NCBI RefSeq assembly: GCF_007830355.1
Contig: NZ_VLKO01000007.1
Location: forward strand, 124,001-188,000
DNA: 64,000 nt
Source of the DNA: Flavobacterium tiangeerense
GTDB lineage: Bacteria; Bacteroidota; Bacteroidia; Flavobacteriales; Flavobacteriaceae
Direction of reading: 5' to 3'
Part shown: positions 26,831 to 35,686 of the stretch, piece after piece
How the letters are laid out: each line of letters begins with the position of its first letter
How positions within the stretch are numbered: the stretch's first letter is position 1
Position numbers and translations under genes: made by a program
Notes under the pieces: generated by a model
The model's database searches: none
What the model was told of the DNA's origin: nothing
The model's input: only the letters and a program-made list of their open reading frames with translations

Positions 26831-27415
26831 ATGAAATTAGTAAAAGTAATCGGTGCTATGGCACTATTAGGAGTTATTACAACTTCATGTGGAGAAAAGA
26901 AAACTGCTGAAACAGCAGAAACCGCTGACACAACAACAGTTGCAGTTGACTCTGCAGCAGTTGTTGAAACACCAAACATTGTAGGTGTAGCAGCTGGAAA
27001 TGCTGATTTTTCTACATTAGTAACTGCTGTAAAAGCGGCAGGATTAGTAGAAACATTAAGTAGCGAAGGACCATTTACAGTTTTTGCACCAAACAATGCA
27101 GCCTTTGACAAATTGCCTGCTGGTACAGTTGATGGGCTATTGAAACCAGAAAGTCTTGACAAACTGAAAGCAGTTTTAACGTATCATGTAGTTTCGGGAA
27201 AATTTGACGCAGCAGCAGTAACTGAGGCAATCAACAAAAATAATGGTAAATTTACCGTTACAACTGTTCAAGGTGGTAAAATCGAATTGAGCTTAAAAGA
27301 TGGAAAAGTAATTTTAACGGATGCAAATGGAGCAACATCTACTGTTGTTCTTGCTGATGTGGCTGCTTCAAATGGTGTAATTCATGCAATTGACTCTGTG
27401 GTAATGCCAAAATAA
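26831..27415 (+). CDS. Fasciclin-domain lipoprotein
   Basis: A 194-residue lipoprotein: lipobox Cys20 (VITTSC), then a short Glu/Thr/Ala-rich linker (about 22-50) and a single fasciclin (FAS1) domain. The two conserved FAS1 boxes are visible as FTVFAPNNAAFDKLP and the C-terminal NGVIHAIDSVVMP. FAS1 domains mediate adhesion to surfaces, polysaccharides or other proteins. The acidic linker is probably disordered and lifts the domain off the membrane. It is monocistronic, with its own promoter box and terminator. Confidence 0.92.
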   Translation: MKLVKVIGAMALLGVITTSCGEKKTAETAETADTTTVAVDSAAVVETPNIVGVAAGNADFSTLVTAVKAAGLVETLSSEGPFTVFAPNNAAFDKLPAGTVDGLLKPESLDKLKAVLTYHVVSGKFDAAAVTEAINKNNGKFTVTTVQGGKIELSLKDGKVILTDANGATSTVVLADVAASNGVIHAIDSVVMPK

Positions 27416-27434
27416 TTGATTCAATTAAAATTTA

Positions 27435-27472
27435 AAAACCGTTGCAATGTTATTTTTGTGACGGTTTTTTTT
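27435..27472 (+). terminator. Terminator of the fasciclin gene
   Basis: AAAACCGT (27435-27442) pairs with ACGGTTTT (27461-27468) across an 18-base loop that can itself pair in part. A T-run follows. Confidence 0.8.
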
Positions 27473-27571
27473 TAGTAAATCAATTTATGAATGATTAAAA
27501 TTTTTGATCCTTATCTATTTCAATTTGGCATAATTATTCGAAATAAATACATATCGAATAAAAAAATAAAT

Positions 27572-27579
27572 TAATTTTG
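27572..27579 (+). promoter_or_regulatory. -7 promoter box of the six-PAS kinase
   Basis: TAATTTTG (TAnnTTTG) lies 21 bases before the ATG at 27601. The TTG at 27577 that opens the longer frame is part of this box, so it is not the start codon. Confidence 0.5.
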
Positions 27580-27600
27580 TTTACAAATAATAAAATACGT

Positions 27601-30600
27601 ATGAGTTATTTGAAAACCGAATTATACGAATTAATCAAAAAAGATAACTCTGTATTTGATTTTATACAAGAAACAGCTCTTGACGGCCTGACATACTGGG
27701 ATATTGAAAATCCCAATCATAACTACATGAGCCCTAAGTTCTGGTCAACACTAGGTTATAATTATAACGAATTACCAAGCAAAATCAAATCATGGAAAGA
27801 TCTGATTAACAAAGAAGATTTGGAATTACTTCAAGAAGTAATACGTACAAATTCTATTGATTTTACTTACGAGCAAATTTGTAGGTTTACCCATGAAAAC
27901 GGATTTACAGTTTGGATGAAATGCAATGGTAAAATCATTCAAAGCCCAGATGGCAATGGTTTACGGTTACTGGGAGCTCATATTGACATTACATACCAAA
28001 AAGAACAAGAGCTTTTACTTGAAAACTGCAATTCAGCAGCGAGAATTGGGTATTGGGAATTTGACATTTTAGCTCAACAAATCCATTGGAGTAAAATCAC
28101 AAAGGAAATCCATGAAGTTTGTGAAAACTATATCCCTAATCTAGAAACGGCAATTCATTTTTATAAAGAGGGTGATAACAGAGATATAATTAACATAGCA
28201 ATATCTAATGCGATAAAAAATAACGAACCATTTGATTATCGCTTACAAATAATTACTGCAAAAGGAAATCACCGCTGGATTAGAACTATTGGCCAAACAG
28301 TATTTACAAAAGGTAGATGTACCAAAGTCTATGGAACTTTTCAAGATATAACTATTGAAAAGAATGCCAAAATTGAATTAATAAAAGAGAAAGAAAAGCT
28401 ACAAAGTGTACTTGAAGGAACCAACTTAGGGACATGGGAATGGAATATTCAAACTGGGGAAGCAATTTTTAATAATCGTTGGGCAGAAATTATAGGTTAC
28501 ACACTTGAAGAATTACAACCCATTAGTATCCAAACTTGGATTGACTTCGCACATCCTGATGATTTACTCCAATCACAAAAAATTCTTGAAGAATGCTATA
28601 ATAAAGAGCGCGATTTTTATCATTGTGAATGTAGAATGAAACATAAAAATGGGGAATGGGTTTGGGTTTTAGATCACGGAAGAATAATAAACTGGACTGA
28701 TGAAGGACTACCCTTAATGATGTATGGTACTCATACTGATATTACCGAAACTAAAAAAACATTTGAGAGAAATAAATTATTTATAGAACAAACCCCTACC
28801 GCTATTGCAATGTTTGACACACAGGTGAAATACATTGCTTCGTCTGAAAAATGGATTACTGATTATCGTTTAGAAGGTCAAAAGATAATTGGCCAATCAC
28901 ATTACGATGTTTTCCCCGAGATAGGTGAGGAATGGAAAAAAATACACCAACAATGCTTAACTGGTGACACTCACAAAAGAGATGAAGAAAAATTTGTTCG
29001 ACTAGATGGTTCAACACAGTGGATAAGGTGGGTAGTTAAACCTTGGTACACCGATTCAGAAAAGATAGGAGGATTAATTATGCTCACAGAAGACATCACT
29101 GAAAGAAAAAAAATTCAAGAACAACTGTTAGTAAGTGAAGAGGCTTTTCGAGGGAATTTTGAGAGTGCCGCTATAGGTATGGCATTACTCAATGTACACG
29201 GGCAATGGCTAAAAGTGAATAAAAACTTATGCGAAATTACAGGATACACTAATGAAGAGTTAATGCAACTCACTTTTCAAGACATTACTCATCCAGATGA
29301 TTTAGATGAAGATCTTGCTTTACTAAAAGAACTTGTAGAGGGTAAAATAAATTTTTATCACCTTGAAAAAAAATACATTTGTAAAGACGAAACAATTGTT
29401 TATGTTATTCTAGCAGCATCTATTGTTAGGGATTCTGATAATAACCCTTTGTACATCATATCCCAAATCATAGATATTACATCCCAAAAAAATGCTGAAA
29501 ATAAACTAGAACAGGCTGTATCAAAACTTCAAGGAATACTAGATGCTAGCACTCAAGTTGCTATTATTGAGACTAATATTGATGGACTAATAACAACCTT
29601 TAATACTGGTGCCGAAAATCTTTTAGGATACCCGAAAGAGGAAGTTATACATTTAAAAACTCCTGAAACTATTCATTTACAAGAAGAAATTGAAGCACAA
29701 GAAGAAAAAATATTAATTGAAAAAAATATTAACTGCAAAGGTTTTGAAGTTTTTACCCACGTGCTACATAAAGGAAAATTTGAAACCAGCGAATGGACGT
29801 ATGTAAAAAAAGACGGAACTCAATTTCCGGTACAACTTACAGTTACAGCAGTAAAAAGGAATAATGAAATTACAGGTTATTTAATGATCGCTGTAGACAT
29901 TAGTAGCATCAAAAAAGTAGAAAATGAAATACAGTCGCTATTATTTGTCACAAAGGATCAAAACGAACGATTGAAAAATTTCGCACATATTGTTTCTCAT
30001 AACTTAAGATCTCACTCCGGCAATATTGCTATGATGTTAGATTTGCTTTTGTATGAAAATCCTTCTTATGCCGATAATGAAATCATTCAACTACTAGATT
30101 TAGCTTCAAAAAACTTAAAAGATACTATTGGACACCTCAATGAAGTGGTAATTATGAATACCACTATAACAGAGAACATAGCACCCGTTAATTTAAGTGA
30201 CGCAATTGAAAACAGCATAAACAACATACAAATTTTAGCTAAAAATGCACAAGTAAATATTCAAAATGAAGTAAAAAGTGATGTGTTTATTTTAGGCATT
30301 CCTGCTTATGTAGAAAGTATTTTATTGAATTTTTTATCGAATTCTATAAAATACAAATCAGATAAAAGGAAGGCCTATATTAAGTTGAATGCTACTGTTG
30401 AGAATGATAAAATTGTATTAAGTATTGAAGACAATGGTCTAGGGATAGATTTAAAACAAAACGGAGATAAGCTTTTTGGAATGTATAAAACTTTTCACAT
30501 GAATGATGATGCTCGAGGGATTGGGTTATTTATTACAAAAAACCAAATAGAAGCTATAGGCGGTAAAATTACCGTAACTAGTGAAGTTGATAAAGGAACC

Positions 30601-30630
30601 ACTTTTAAATTATATTTTCAAAATGCCTAA
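27601..30630 (+). CDS. Multi-PAS sensor histidine kinase
   Basis: A soluble 1009-residue kinase with six PAS/PAC modules (roughly 15-125, 135-260, 270-385, 390-505, 515-635 and 640-775) before the kinase core. PAS modules show motifs such as LGTWEWNIQTGEA and IGYTLEELQPIS. The H-box is FAHIVSHNLRSH with His800 followed by Asn rather than the usual Asp or Glu. The ATPase domain has NFLSNSIKYKS, EDNGLGID and a G2 box RGIGLFITKN. There is no membrane helix, so it senses a cytoplasmic cue. The response regulator gene starts within its last codons, making a translationally coupled pair. Confidence 0.92.
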   Translation: MSYLKTELYELIKKDNSVFDFIQETALDGLTYWDIENPNHNYMSPKFWSTLGYNYNELPSKIKSWKDLINKEDLELLQEVIRTNSIDFTYEQICRFTHENGFTVWMKCNGKIIQSPDGNGLRLLGAHIDITYQKEQELLLENCNSAARIGYWEFDILAQQIHWSKITKEIHEVCENYIPNLETAIHFYKEGDNRDIINIAISNAIKNNEPFDYRLQIITAKGNHRWIRTIGQTVFTKGRCTKVYGTFQDITIEKNAKIELIKEKEKLQSVLEGTNLGTWEWNIQTGEAIFNNRWAEIIGYTLEELQPISIQTWIDFAHPDDLLQSQKILEECYNKERDFYHCECRMKHKNGEWVWVLDHGRIINWTDEGLPLMMYGTHTDITETKKTFERNKLFIEQTPTAIAMFDTQVKYIASSEKWITDYRLEGQKIIGQSHYDVFPEIGEEWKKIHQQCLTGDTHKRDEEKFVRLDGSTQWIRWVVKPWYTDSEKIGGLIMLTEDITERKKIQEQLLVSEEAFRGNFESAAIGMALLNVHGQWLKVNKNLCEITGYTNEELMQLTFQDITHPDDLDEDLALLKELVEGKINFYHLEKKYICKDETIVYVILAASIVRDSDNNPLYIISQIIDITSQKNAENKLEQAVSKLQGILDASTQVAIIETNIDGLITTFNTGAENLLGYPKEEVIHLKTPETIHLQEEIEAQEEKILIEKNINCKGFEVFTHVLHKGKFETSEWTYVKKDGTQFPVQLTVTAVKRNNEITGYLMIAVDISSIKKVENEIQSLLFVTKDQNERLKNFAHIVSHNLRSHSGNIAMMLDLLLYENPSYADNEIIQLLDLASKNLKDTIGHLNEVVIMNTTITENIAPVNLSDAIENSINNIQILAKNAQVNIQNEVKSDVFILGIPAYVESILLNFLSNSIKYKSDKRKAYIKLNATVENDKIVLSIEDNGLGIDLKQNGDKLFGMYKTFHMNDDARGIGLFITKNQIEAIGGKITVTSEVDKGTTFKLYFQNA

Positions 30631-31009
30631 GATAGATATTGCTTGTATAATTGATAACGACCCAATCTTTGTTTTTGGTGCTAAAAGAATTATGGAAATT
30701 GCAGATTTTTGCAATAGTTTTATGATTTTTAGAGACGGCAAAGAAGCATTTGACAAACTAAAAACAATAATAAATACGGATGGAAAACTCCCTGATTTAA
30801 TTTTATTAGATATAAATATGCCTATTTGGAATGGTTGGCAATTTCTGGATGAGTTTATCAAAATTCCAATCAAACAAACAATTACTATCTATATCATGAC
30901 CAGTTCAATTGACCCCACTGATATTGAAAAAGCAAAAAAATATAACGAAATCTCAAATTATATTGTTAAGCCTATATCTCTTGACGAACTAAAACAACTG
31001 ATTGTGTAA
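30623..31009 (+). CDS. Single-domain response regulator
   Basis: A 128-residue stand-alone receiver (CheY/Rcp1-like) with no output domain. The acidic pocket is DND (11-13), the phospho-acceptor Asp63 is in LLDINMPIWNG and the conserved Lys is in YIVKPISLDEL. The ATG at 30623 lies inside the kinase gene, with an 8-base overlap. It most likely receives phosphate from the preceding six-PAS kinase and passes the signal by protein-protein interaction or through a phosphorelay. The partner further down is not encoded nearby. The next gene is convergent after only 17 bases. Confidence 0.93.
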   Translation: MPKIDIACIIDNDPIFVFGAKRIMEIADFCNSFMIFRDGKEAFDKLKTIINTDGKLPDLILLDINMPIWNGWQFLDEFIKIPIKQTITIYIMTSSIDPTDIEKAKKYNEISNYIVKPISLDELKQLIV

Positions 31010-31026
31010 GTTTATTTTTAATGCGA

Positions 31027-32160
31027 TTAACTATTTTGAATGGCTACAAGAGCTTCTACAAAAGTATCAACATCTTGTGTAGTGTTAAAATGACTAAAAG
31101 AAACTCTCAAACTTGGTAACACTAAATCAGATTCACTTAAAAGCTCTGCCAAAACATGGGAAGGTTTAATACTTCCTGATTGACAAGCACTTCCTCTTGA
31201 AACTGCAATACCTTTCATATCTAAATGAAACAAAATCATTGCTGTTTTTTCTTTATCAAAAGGTAAAAGAATATTTATAACATTATAAAAACCCGAAAGA
31301 TCACCGTTACATTTTACACCTGGAATATATACTTGTAATTGATCCCACAAATATTTTTTTAAAGCTTCAATGTCCTTTTGCTCTTTTTCTAAATTTAAAT
31401 ACGAAAGTTCTAAAGCCTTTGCCATACCCGCTATTTGATGTAAGGCTTCGGTTCCTGCGCGCAATCCCTTTTCTTGTTCTCCACCAAAGAATAAAGGTTG
31501 TAATCCTGAATTTTTTCGAATAAAAGCAAATCCTACTCCTTTTGGACCGTGAAATTTATGTGCACTAGCCACAATAAAATCAACCGGGATATTTTGTAAA
31601 TCAAGATTCATTTTTCCAATGGATTGTACGGTATCAGAGTGAAACAACACATTATGCTCTTTACAAATGATACCCACACGGTTCAAATCTAGTACAGTTC
31701 CTATTTCATTATTCACATGCATTAAACTAACTAAAGTCTTTTTATCATCTGCTAAAAGAGTAACTAAATGGGTTAAATCTATAGCGCCATCTGGTTTTAT
31801 AGCTACATAATCTACTTGAATTCCGTACTGTTGCTGTAGCGCTAATACTGTATATAAAACCGCGTGATGCTCAATTTTACTGGTAATAATTCGTTCTACC
31901 TTTAAATCTTTTACTGCTGATTGTAAAATCCAATTGTTAGCCTCGGTACCACAAGATGTAAAGATGATTTCTTGTGCAGTAGCATTCAAATTTTTAGCAA
32001 TAACTTTTCGAGACAATTCTAAAACATTTTTGGAACTTCTTCCAAAGCTGTGCGTAGAAGACGGATTACCGTATTCTTGTTCCAGAACGTGTGTCATTTC
32101 CTGAATCACCTCGGGACGAAGTGCAGTAGTTGAAGCATTGTCAAGATATACTTTTTGCAT
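31027..32160 (-). CDS. Cysteine desulfurase (NifS/IscS-like)
   Basis: A PLP enzyme that removes sulfur from cysteine for Fe-S cluster or thio-modification pathways. The 377 residues start YLDNASTTALRPEV, with the PLP lysine Lys202 in SAHKFHGPKG and the catalytic Cys326 in SRGSACQSGS. The Cys loop is of the group I (IscS/NifS) type. No iscU or scaffold gene is adjacent; Bacteroidota generally use the SUF system with a separate SufS, so this may supply tRNA thiolation or another pathway. It lies 22 bases downstream of the RarD gene and is probably co-transcribed with it. Confidence 0.92.
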   Translation of the reverse strand: MQKVYLDNASTTALRPEVIQEMTHVLEQEYGNPSSTHSFGRSSKNVLELSRKVIAKNLNATAQEIIFTSCGTEANNWILQSAVKDLKVERIITSKIEHHAVLYTVLALQQQYGIQVDYVAIKPDGAIDLTHLVTLLADDKKTLVSLMHVNNEIGTVLDLNRVGIICKEHNVLFHSDTVQSIGKMNLDLQNIPVDFIVASAHKFHGPKGVGFAFIRKNSGLQPLFFGGEQEKGLRAGTEALHQIAGMAKALELSYLNLEKEQKDIEALKKYLWDQLQVYIPGVKCNGDLSGFYNVINILLPFDKEKTAMILFHLDMKGIAVSRGSACQSGSIKPSHVLAELLSESDLVLPSLRVSFSHFNTTQDVDTFVEALVAIQNS

Positions 32161-32182
32161 TGTAGTTGATATATTTGAAAGG

Positions 32183-33100
32183 TTACTTGGCGCCTTTGGT
32201 AGTTGAAAATAATTTTTTGTTTTTCTTAAATAATACTTCTTTGTTGAATACTACGATAGACAATAAAATTAAGAAATAGGAAAATAATTGAATATTTCGT
32301 ACTTGTTCCTCGTAGTAAAAAACAGCTAATAAAAAATTAATTATCGGATTAATATAAATCATAATTCCCACCGCTGAAGAGTTTATTCCTTTTAAGGCAT
32401 ATAGATTTAAGAAAAGTGGAATGATTGTAAAAAAAACTACAATCATAAACATGCATGTATAAAAAATAGGCTCTGAAGGAACTGGACCGCTGTATGCTGG
32501 ATAAAAAGGCAGTAAAATAACCGCAGTAAAAATCAACTGAATGGTTAATCCTAAAAACTTATCAATTTCGTTATTTTTTCGCTGGCTTACTAAATACAAG
32601 GCATACGTTGCAGCAGTAACTAAACTAAAAAAAATATCTTGGAAATGATCAAACGATAACAAAATACAACTCAAAAAACTAATTCCAACTGCAACCCATT
32701 GCCAATAACTTAGTTTTTCTTTGAGCATAAAAAAGGCTAAAACTGTGGTCACAATAGGACATATTAAATAGGCTAAAGAAGCAGCATTTACGCTTACATG
32801 ATTCATTACAAAAATATAAACAAACCAGTTTGATGATAAAAAAAAGCCTCCGCCTAGAGTAAGCCAAACTACTTTTTTTTGCTCCTTAGGTGCTAATTGC
32901 TTAAAACGACTCCAATTTTCAGAGATTATTTTTTTTCGAAAAAAAACATTAATTAACACCATCGTAATTACACTAAAGAAAACACGATAAAACAAGATAT
33001 CTAGTGATGGATAAAGATGTAACGGTTTAAGTGCGAAACTGAAAAAACCCCACATAAAAAAAGCAAGGAAGGCCGCCGAATAATATTTATTTAATCTCAT
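32183..33100 (-). CDS. rarD: RarD-type EamA transporter (DMT superfamily)
   Basis: A 305-residue, ten-helix inner-membrane transporter. The N-terminus MRLNKYYSAAFLAFFMWGFF and the segment LHLYPSLDILFYRVFFS are typical of the RarD branch; two EamA repeats are visible. The ATG at 33100 is chosen over one at 33121 because the family begins MRLNKYY and a minus-strand promoter box at 33119-33126 overlaps the longer form. The substrate is unknown, since RarD relatives have been linked to amino acid or drug export without firm assignment. It is followed closely by the cysteine desulfurase gene. Confidence 0.88.
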   Translation of the reverse strand: MRLNKYYSAAFLAFFMWGFFSFALKPLHLYPSLDILFYRVFFSVITMVLINVFFRKKIISENWSRFKQLAPKEQKKVVWLTLGGGFFLSSNWFVYIFVMNHVSVNAASLAYLICPIVTTVLAFFMLKEKLSYWQWVAVGISFLSCILLSFDHFQDIFFSLVTAATYALYLVSQRKNNEIDKFLGLTIQLIFTAVILLPFYPAYSGPVPSEPIFYTCMFMIVVFFTIIPLFLNLYALKGINSSAVGIMIYINPIINFLLAVFYYEEQVRNIQLFSYFLILLSIVVFNKEVLFKKNKKLFSTTKGAK

Positions 33101-33118
33101 TGATAAAAAAATGAGGTA

Positions 33119-33126
33119 CAAAGATA
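33119..33126 (-). promoter_or_regulatory. -7 promoter box of the rarD-desulfurase operon
   Basis: On the minus strand TATCTTTG fits TAnnTTTG, and the ATG at 33100 follows 18 bases later. Confidence 0.5.
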
Positions 33127-33267
33127 CTCATTTCTCAAAGTAATACAGCCTTAAAAACCAATCAAGTTGGGTAATCAAAGTGTCACCTTTCAAAAAAAAC
33201 TCCCTTAATATCATGTTAAAAATGTGTTTTTTAAATTACAATACAACAAGAACCCATTAAAAAATTC

Positions 33268-33275
33268 TATTTTTG
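33268..33275 (+). promoter_or_regulatory. -7 promoter box of the duplicated-domain lipoprotein
   Basis: TATTTTTG (TAnnTTTG) ends 13 bases before the ATG at 33289, implying a very short leader. Confidence 0.5.
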
Positions 33276-33288
33276 TTTCAAATTATTG

Positions 33289-34236
33289 ATGATGAAAAAA
33301 ATTTTAAGCATATTATTTTTAGCGGTTATTTTAAACAGTTGTGATGATGGTGATTTAACACAAGAGAACATCAACTTTGAGTCGGTAACAGCTCAAAAAT
33401 GTACTAAAACCAACATTATCTATAAAGTAAAAGAAAACGAAGCCTTACTTATTGATGCATCAGGAATTCAATTTCCTACTGAGGAAAGCACTCAAGAAAT
33501 AGATATTAATACTACAAATCGTGTAATTTATCGTTTTTATAATGGAACGGTAACCTCTGCAACGTTATGTGAAACAATACCGCCTGCAAATCCTATTGTT
33601 GTAGATGAATGGATAGCAACGGGTGGAAAAATAGTGATTACAACTAAAGCCGTTAAACCATTAAACCAAACTGATAACAGTACCAGAATAACTGGATACA
33701 GCCACAACATTACATTTAAAAATATAACGTTTGATAAGGGAAATGGCACTCAGGTATATGATACCTTTACTTTTGGTGATTATATTTTAAACACTACACC
33801 TCTCCCTTTTTCATTTACTAAAGTATTGAAACAATGTCCAAACACCAAGCAATTATATGATAAAAACAGTAGTGAAGCTTTGATACTTGATATTGATCCA
33901 GCTTTGATTAAAAATGAAACTACACCATTAAATACTCCTCGCATAGCACTCATTGGCAACACTGTAAACAAACTCACTTACAGACTGTTTGGAGGTTTAT
34001 TAACTGACAGTTATTTTTGCAACACCACTTATCCTGCTACTCCTAGTGTAACCGAAGAATGGATAGCAATTCCAGGTGTTGCTAATACTAGCGGTACTAT
34101 TGAAGTTACCACAACAACTTTCGGAACGGGGTTTAAGCATACAATTGTTCTAAAAAAGGTGAAACTAAAAAAAGGAACAAATGATTTTAGTCTAGGTGAC
34201 AATTACATTTACGGCGAGTTACAGACTACAAATTAG
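33289..34236 (+). CDS. Lipoprotein with tandemly duplicated domain, function unknown
   Basis: A 315-residue lipoprotein (lipidated Cys18, ILNSC, followed by acidic DDGD). The mature part holds two divergent copies of a roughly 130-residue domain, about 30-160 and 170-310. Each has a strand pattern, two cysteines and the same order of motifs: Y-R-F/L followed by TxxxxC, then EEWIA or DEWIA, a Gly-rich turn, V-TT and a HxIxxKxxxxxKG segment near the end. I do not recognise the family. An ATG pair (33289 and 33292) follows a TTG; either ATG would serve. Outer-membrane or surface location is inferred from the acidic residues after Cys. Confidence 0.78.
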   Translation: MMKKILSILFLAVILNSCDDGDLTQENINFESVTAQKCTKTNIIYKVKENEALLIDASGIQFPTEESTQEIDINTTNRVIYRFYNGTVTSATLCETIPPANPIVVDEWIATGGKIVITTKAVKPLNQTDNSTRITGYSHNITFKNITFDKGNGTQVYDTFTFGDYILNTTPLPFSFTKVLKQCPNTKQLYDKNSSEALILDIDPALIKNETTPLNTPRIALIGNTVNKLTYRLFGGLLTDSYFCNTTYPATPSVTEEWIAIPGVANTSGTIEVTTTTFGTGFKHTIVLKKVKLKKGTNDFSLGDNYIYGELQTTN

Positions 34237-34270
34237 TTTTCAAAATAAGGCAGATATTATTTGATACAAA

Positions 34271-34316
34271 AAACCCAATTCTAGCAGTATATAAAATTAC
34301 TTTTAGAATTGGGTTT
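34271..34316. terminator. Terminator between convergent lipoprotein and Smr genes
   Basis: A perfect 13-bp stem pairs AAACCCAATTCTA (34271-34283) with TAGAATTGGGTTT (34304-34316). A-rich sequence on the left and a T-tract on the right make it usable from both sides. Confidence 0.85.
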
Positions 34317-34341
34317 TACTTTTTATGACCAACTTATCATT

Positions 34342-34893
34342 TTACATGGCACTTTGCTTGATATACACTTCGGTGGCGCCCAAACCATATTTTTGATAAT
34401 TACCATCCTGAAAAGCAATATTATCGTAACGACCAAGTAGAAAATCAAGTTCTGCTTTTAAGATTCCCTCTCCTACTCCATGAATAAAAACTATTTTTGG
34501 AATTCTGTTTTTAATGGCAAATTCAATGTGTCTTTTGGCTGTTTCGGTTTGTAAGGTCAAAATATCATAATTAGACATTCCTCTTTTATTAGGCACTAAT
34601 TTTTCAATATGTAAATCAAACTCTGGTGCAGAAATTTCATGTTTAGATTTTTTTTCTTTTACAAAACTACGTGGCTTAGGAATCTCTTTTTCTTTTTTAA
34701 TTTCAGCAACATCTATCCTTCTAATAGAATCCAATAAATTACTACTGTCACTTACTTTAATCAATTCATTGGCAAGAAATGCCATTGTAAAACCATCTTC
34801 TGTTTCTATTGTAACACGATTCTCTTGTACAGAAAGAACGACACCATTTATGGCGTCATCAAGAACCGAAACTTTATCTCCTTTATTCAACAT
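34342..34893 (-). CDS. Smr-domain protein (DUF2027-like N-terminus)
   Basis: A 183-residue protein. The N-terminal SH3-like barrel (about 1-50, KGDKVSVLDDAINGVVLSVQ) is joined by a charged linker to a C-terminal Smr domain (about 95-183) with the LDLH-type motif FDLHIEKL and the HGxG motif FIHGVGEGILKAEL. Smr domains are endonuclease-like or nicking modules found in MutS2 and in stand-alone proteins. The whole arrangement resembles the C-terminal part of MutS2 without its ATPase. The start overlaps the upstream small gene by 11 bases, suggesting translational coupling. Nuclease activity is not assured from the sequence. Confidence 0.88.
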   Translation of the reverse strand: MLNKGDKVSVLDDAINGVVLSVQENRVTIETEDGFTMAFLANELIKVSDSSNLLDSIRRIDVAEIKKEKEIPKPRSFVKEKKSKHEISAPEFDLHIEKLVPNKRGMSNYDILTLQTETAKRHIEFAIKNRIPKIVFIHGVGEGILKAELDFLLGRYDNIAFQDGNYQKYGLGATEVYIKQSAM

Positions 34894-35068
34894 TATCATC
34901 CTTATTTTCCTGATTCTTACTTGGTGTTTTAGCGCTCAACTGCATCATTCCCATCATAAAAATAACTATAGCAACAGCCATAATGTAAATATTTTTATCA
35001 GCACTTACTTGCTCGTACAGAGCCACTACAATGGCTACTATCATAATAGGAATTATAAATTTTTTCAT
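34883..35068 (-). CDS. Small membrane protein overlapping the Smr gene
   Basis: A 61-residue protein with two hydrophobic segments (about 4-18 and 28-46) and a charged tail SKNQENKDDNVE. The function is unknown. It has its own minus-strand promoter box (TACTTTTG, 35093-35086) and its stop overlaps the Smr start, so the gene looks real and translationally coupled rather than a shadow. No paralogue is seen in the window. Confidence 0.7.
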   Translation of the reverse strand: MKKFIIPIMIVAIVVALYEQVSADKNIYIMAVAIVIFMMGMMQLSAKTPSKNQENKDDNVE

Positions 35069-35166
35069 TTTCTAATATTAATATTCAAAAGTAATCATTT
35101 TTAAATTGCTCTTTTTAATTTGTAAAAAGTTTATTGTTTATTTGTAAAGTTGTAAAAAGAAAAAAA

Positions 35167-35463
35167 TTGAATTTAGAAAAACACATGCTCCCTTGTTTAA
35201 GTAAAACAATCTTTGGAATTGAATGCTTGGGCTGTGGCTTTCAGCGGGCTTTACTTTTATTGATTCAAGGTGATCTTACAGAAGCTTTTAAAATGTATCC
35301 CGCAGTGTATTCCTCCATACTTTTTATTGCCTGCTGTACCCTAGGTTTTTTGGACAAAAAAAGAAAATATAGTAACCTAATTATAACAACGGGAATTATA
35401 AATGGTGTTTTTATGATTGTAGGTTATTATTTCAAACATTTTGAAAGTATCTTTTTGATGTAA
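35167..35463 (+). CDS. DUF2752 membrane protein
   Basis: A small membrane protein of the DUF2752 family, recognised by the Cys-rich motif CLGCGFQRALLLLIQGD and by two or three later hydrophobic segments. The start is uncertain: TTG 35167 (MNLEKHMLPCL, 98 residues) fits the family, where several residues precede MLPC, and ATG 35185 is the alternative. The frame is also open to a TTG at 35134, judged too long. DUF2752 proteins have no established role. It is divergent from the small membrane gene, with a short AT-rich gap. Confidence 0.75.
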   Translation: MNLEKHMLPCLSKTIFGIECLGCGFQRALLLLIQGDLTEAFKMYPAVYSSILFIACCTLGFLDKKRKYSNLIITTGIINGVFMIVGYYFKHFESIFLM

Positions 35464-35590
35464 AATAGAATTGAAGTAAAATTTAATATTACTAAATTTC
35501 TCCGTCAAAAAACATTACTTCTATAACAAAGTTTCCTAATTGCAACAATAGGTTTACTTGAATCCAATGCATAATTTTAATTTAGTTCAA

Positions 35591-35598
35591 TATCTTTG
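35591..35598 (+). promoter_or_regulatory. -7 promoter box of cysM
   Basis: TATCTTTG (TAnnTTTG) lies 88 bases before the ATG. The leader contains CT-rich and A-rich patches but no clear hairpin. Confidence 0.5.
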
Positions 35599-35686
35599 CA
35601 CCACTTTTTTGAACAAAAGAAATAAATTTTATCGAAGGCTCCTCTTTTGGTGCAGGAACTTTCTTTTTTAATAATCCAATAAGCTC

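Noticed and set aside
27577..27600. TTG start of the six-PAS kinase
   Set aside because: The TTG is part of the TAATTTTG promoter box; ATG 27601 is used.
34769..35104. Plus-strand open frame of 111 codons over the Smr and small membrane genes
   Set aside because: It is antisense to two better-supported genes and rich in His/Asn low-complexity codons.
35606..35686. Possible riboswitch or T-box in the cysM leader
   Set aside because: Only CT- and A-rich patches are visible, without a stable stem followed by a terminator.
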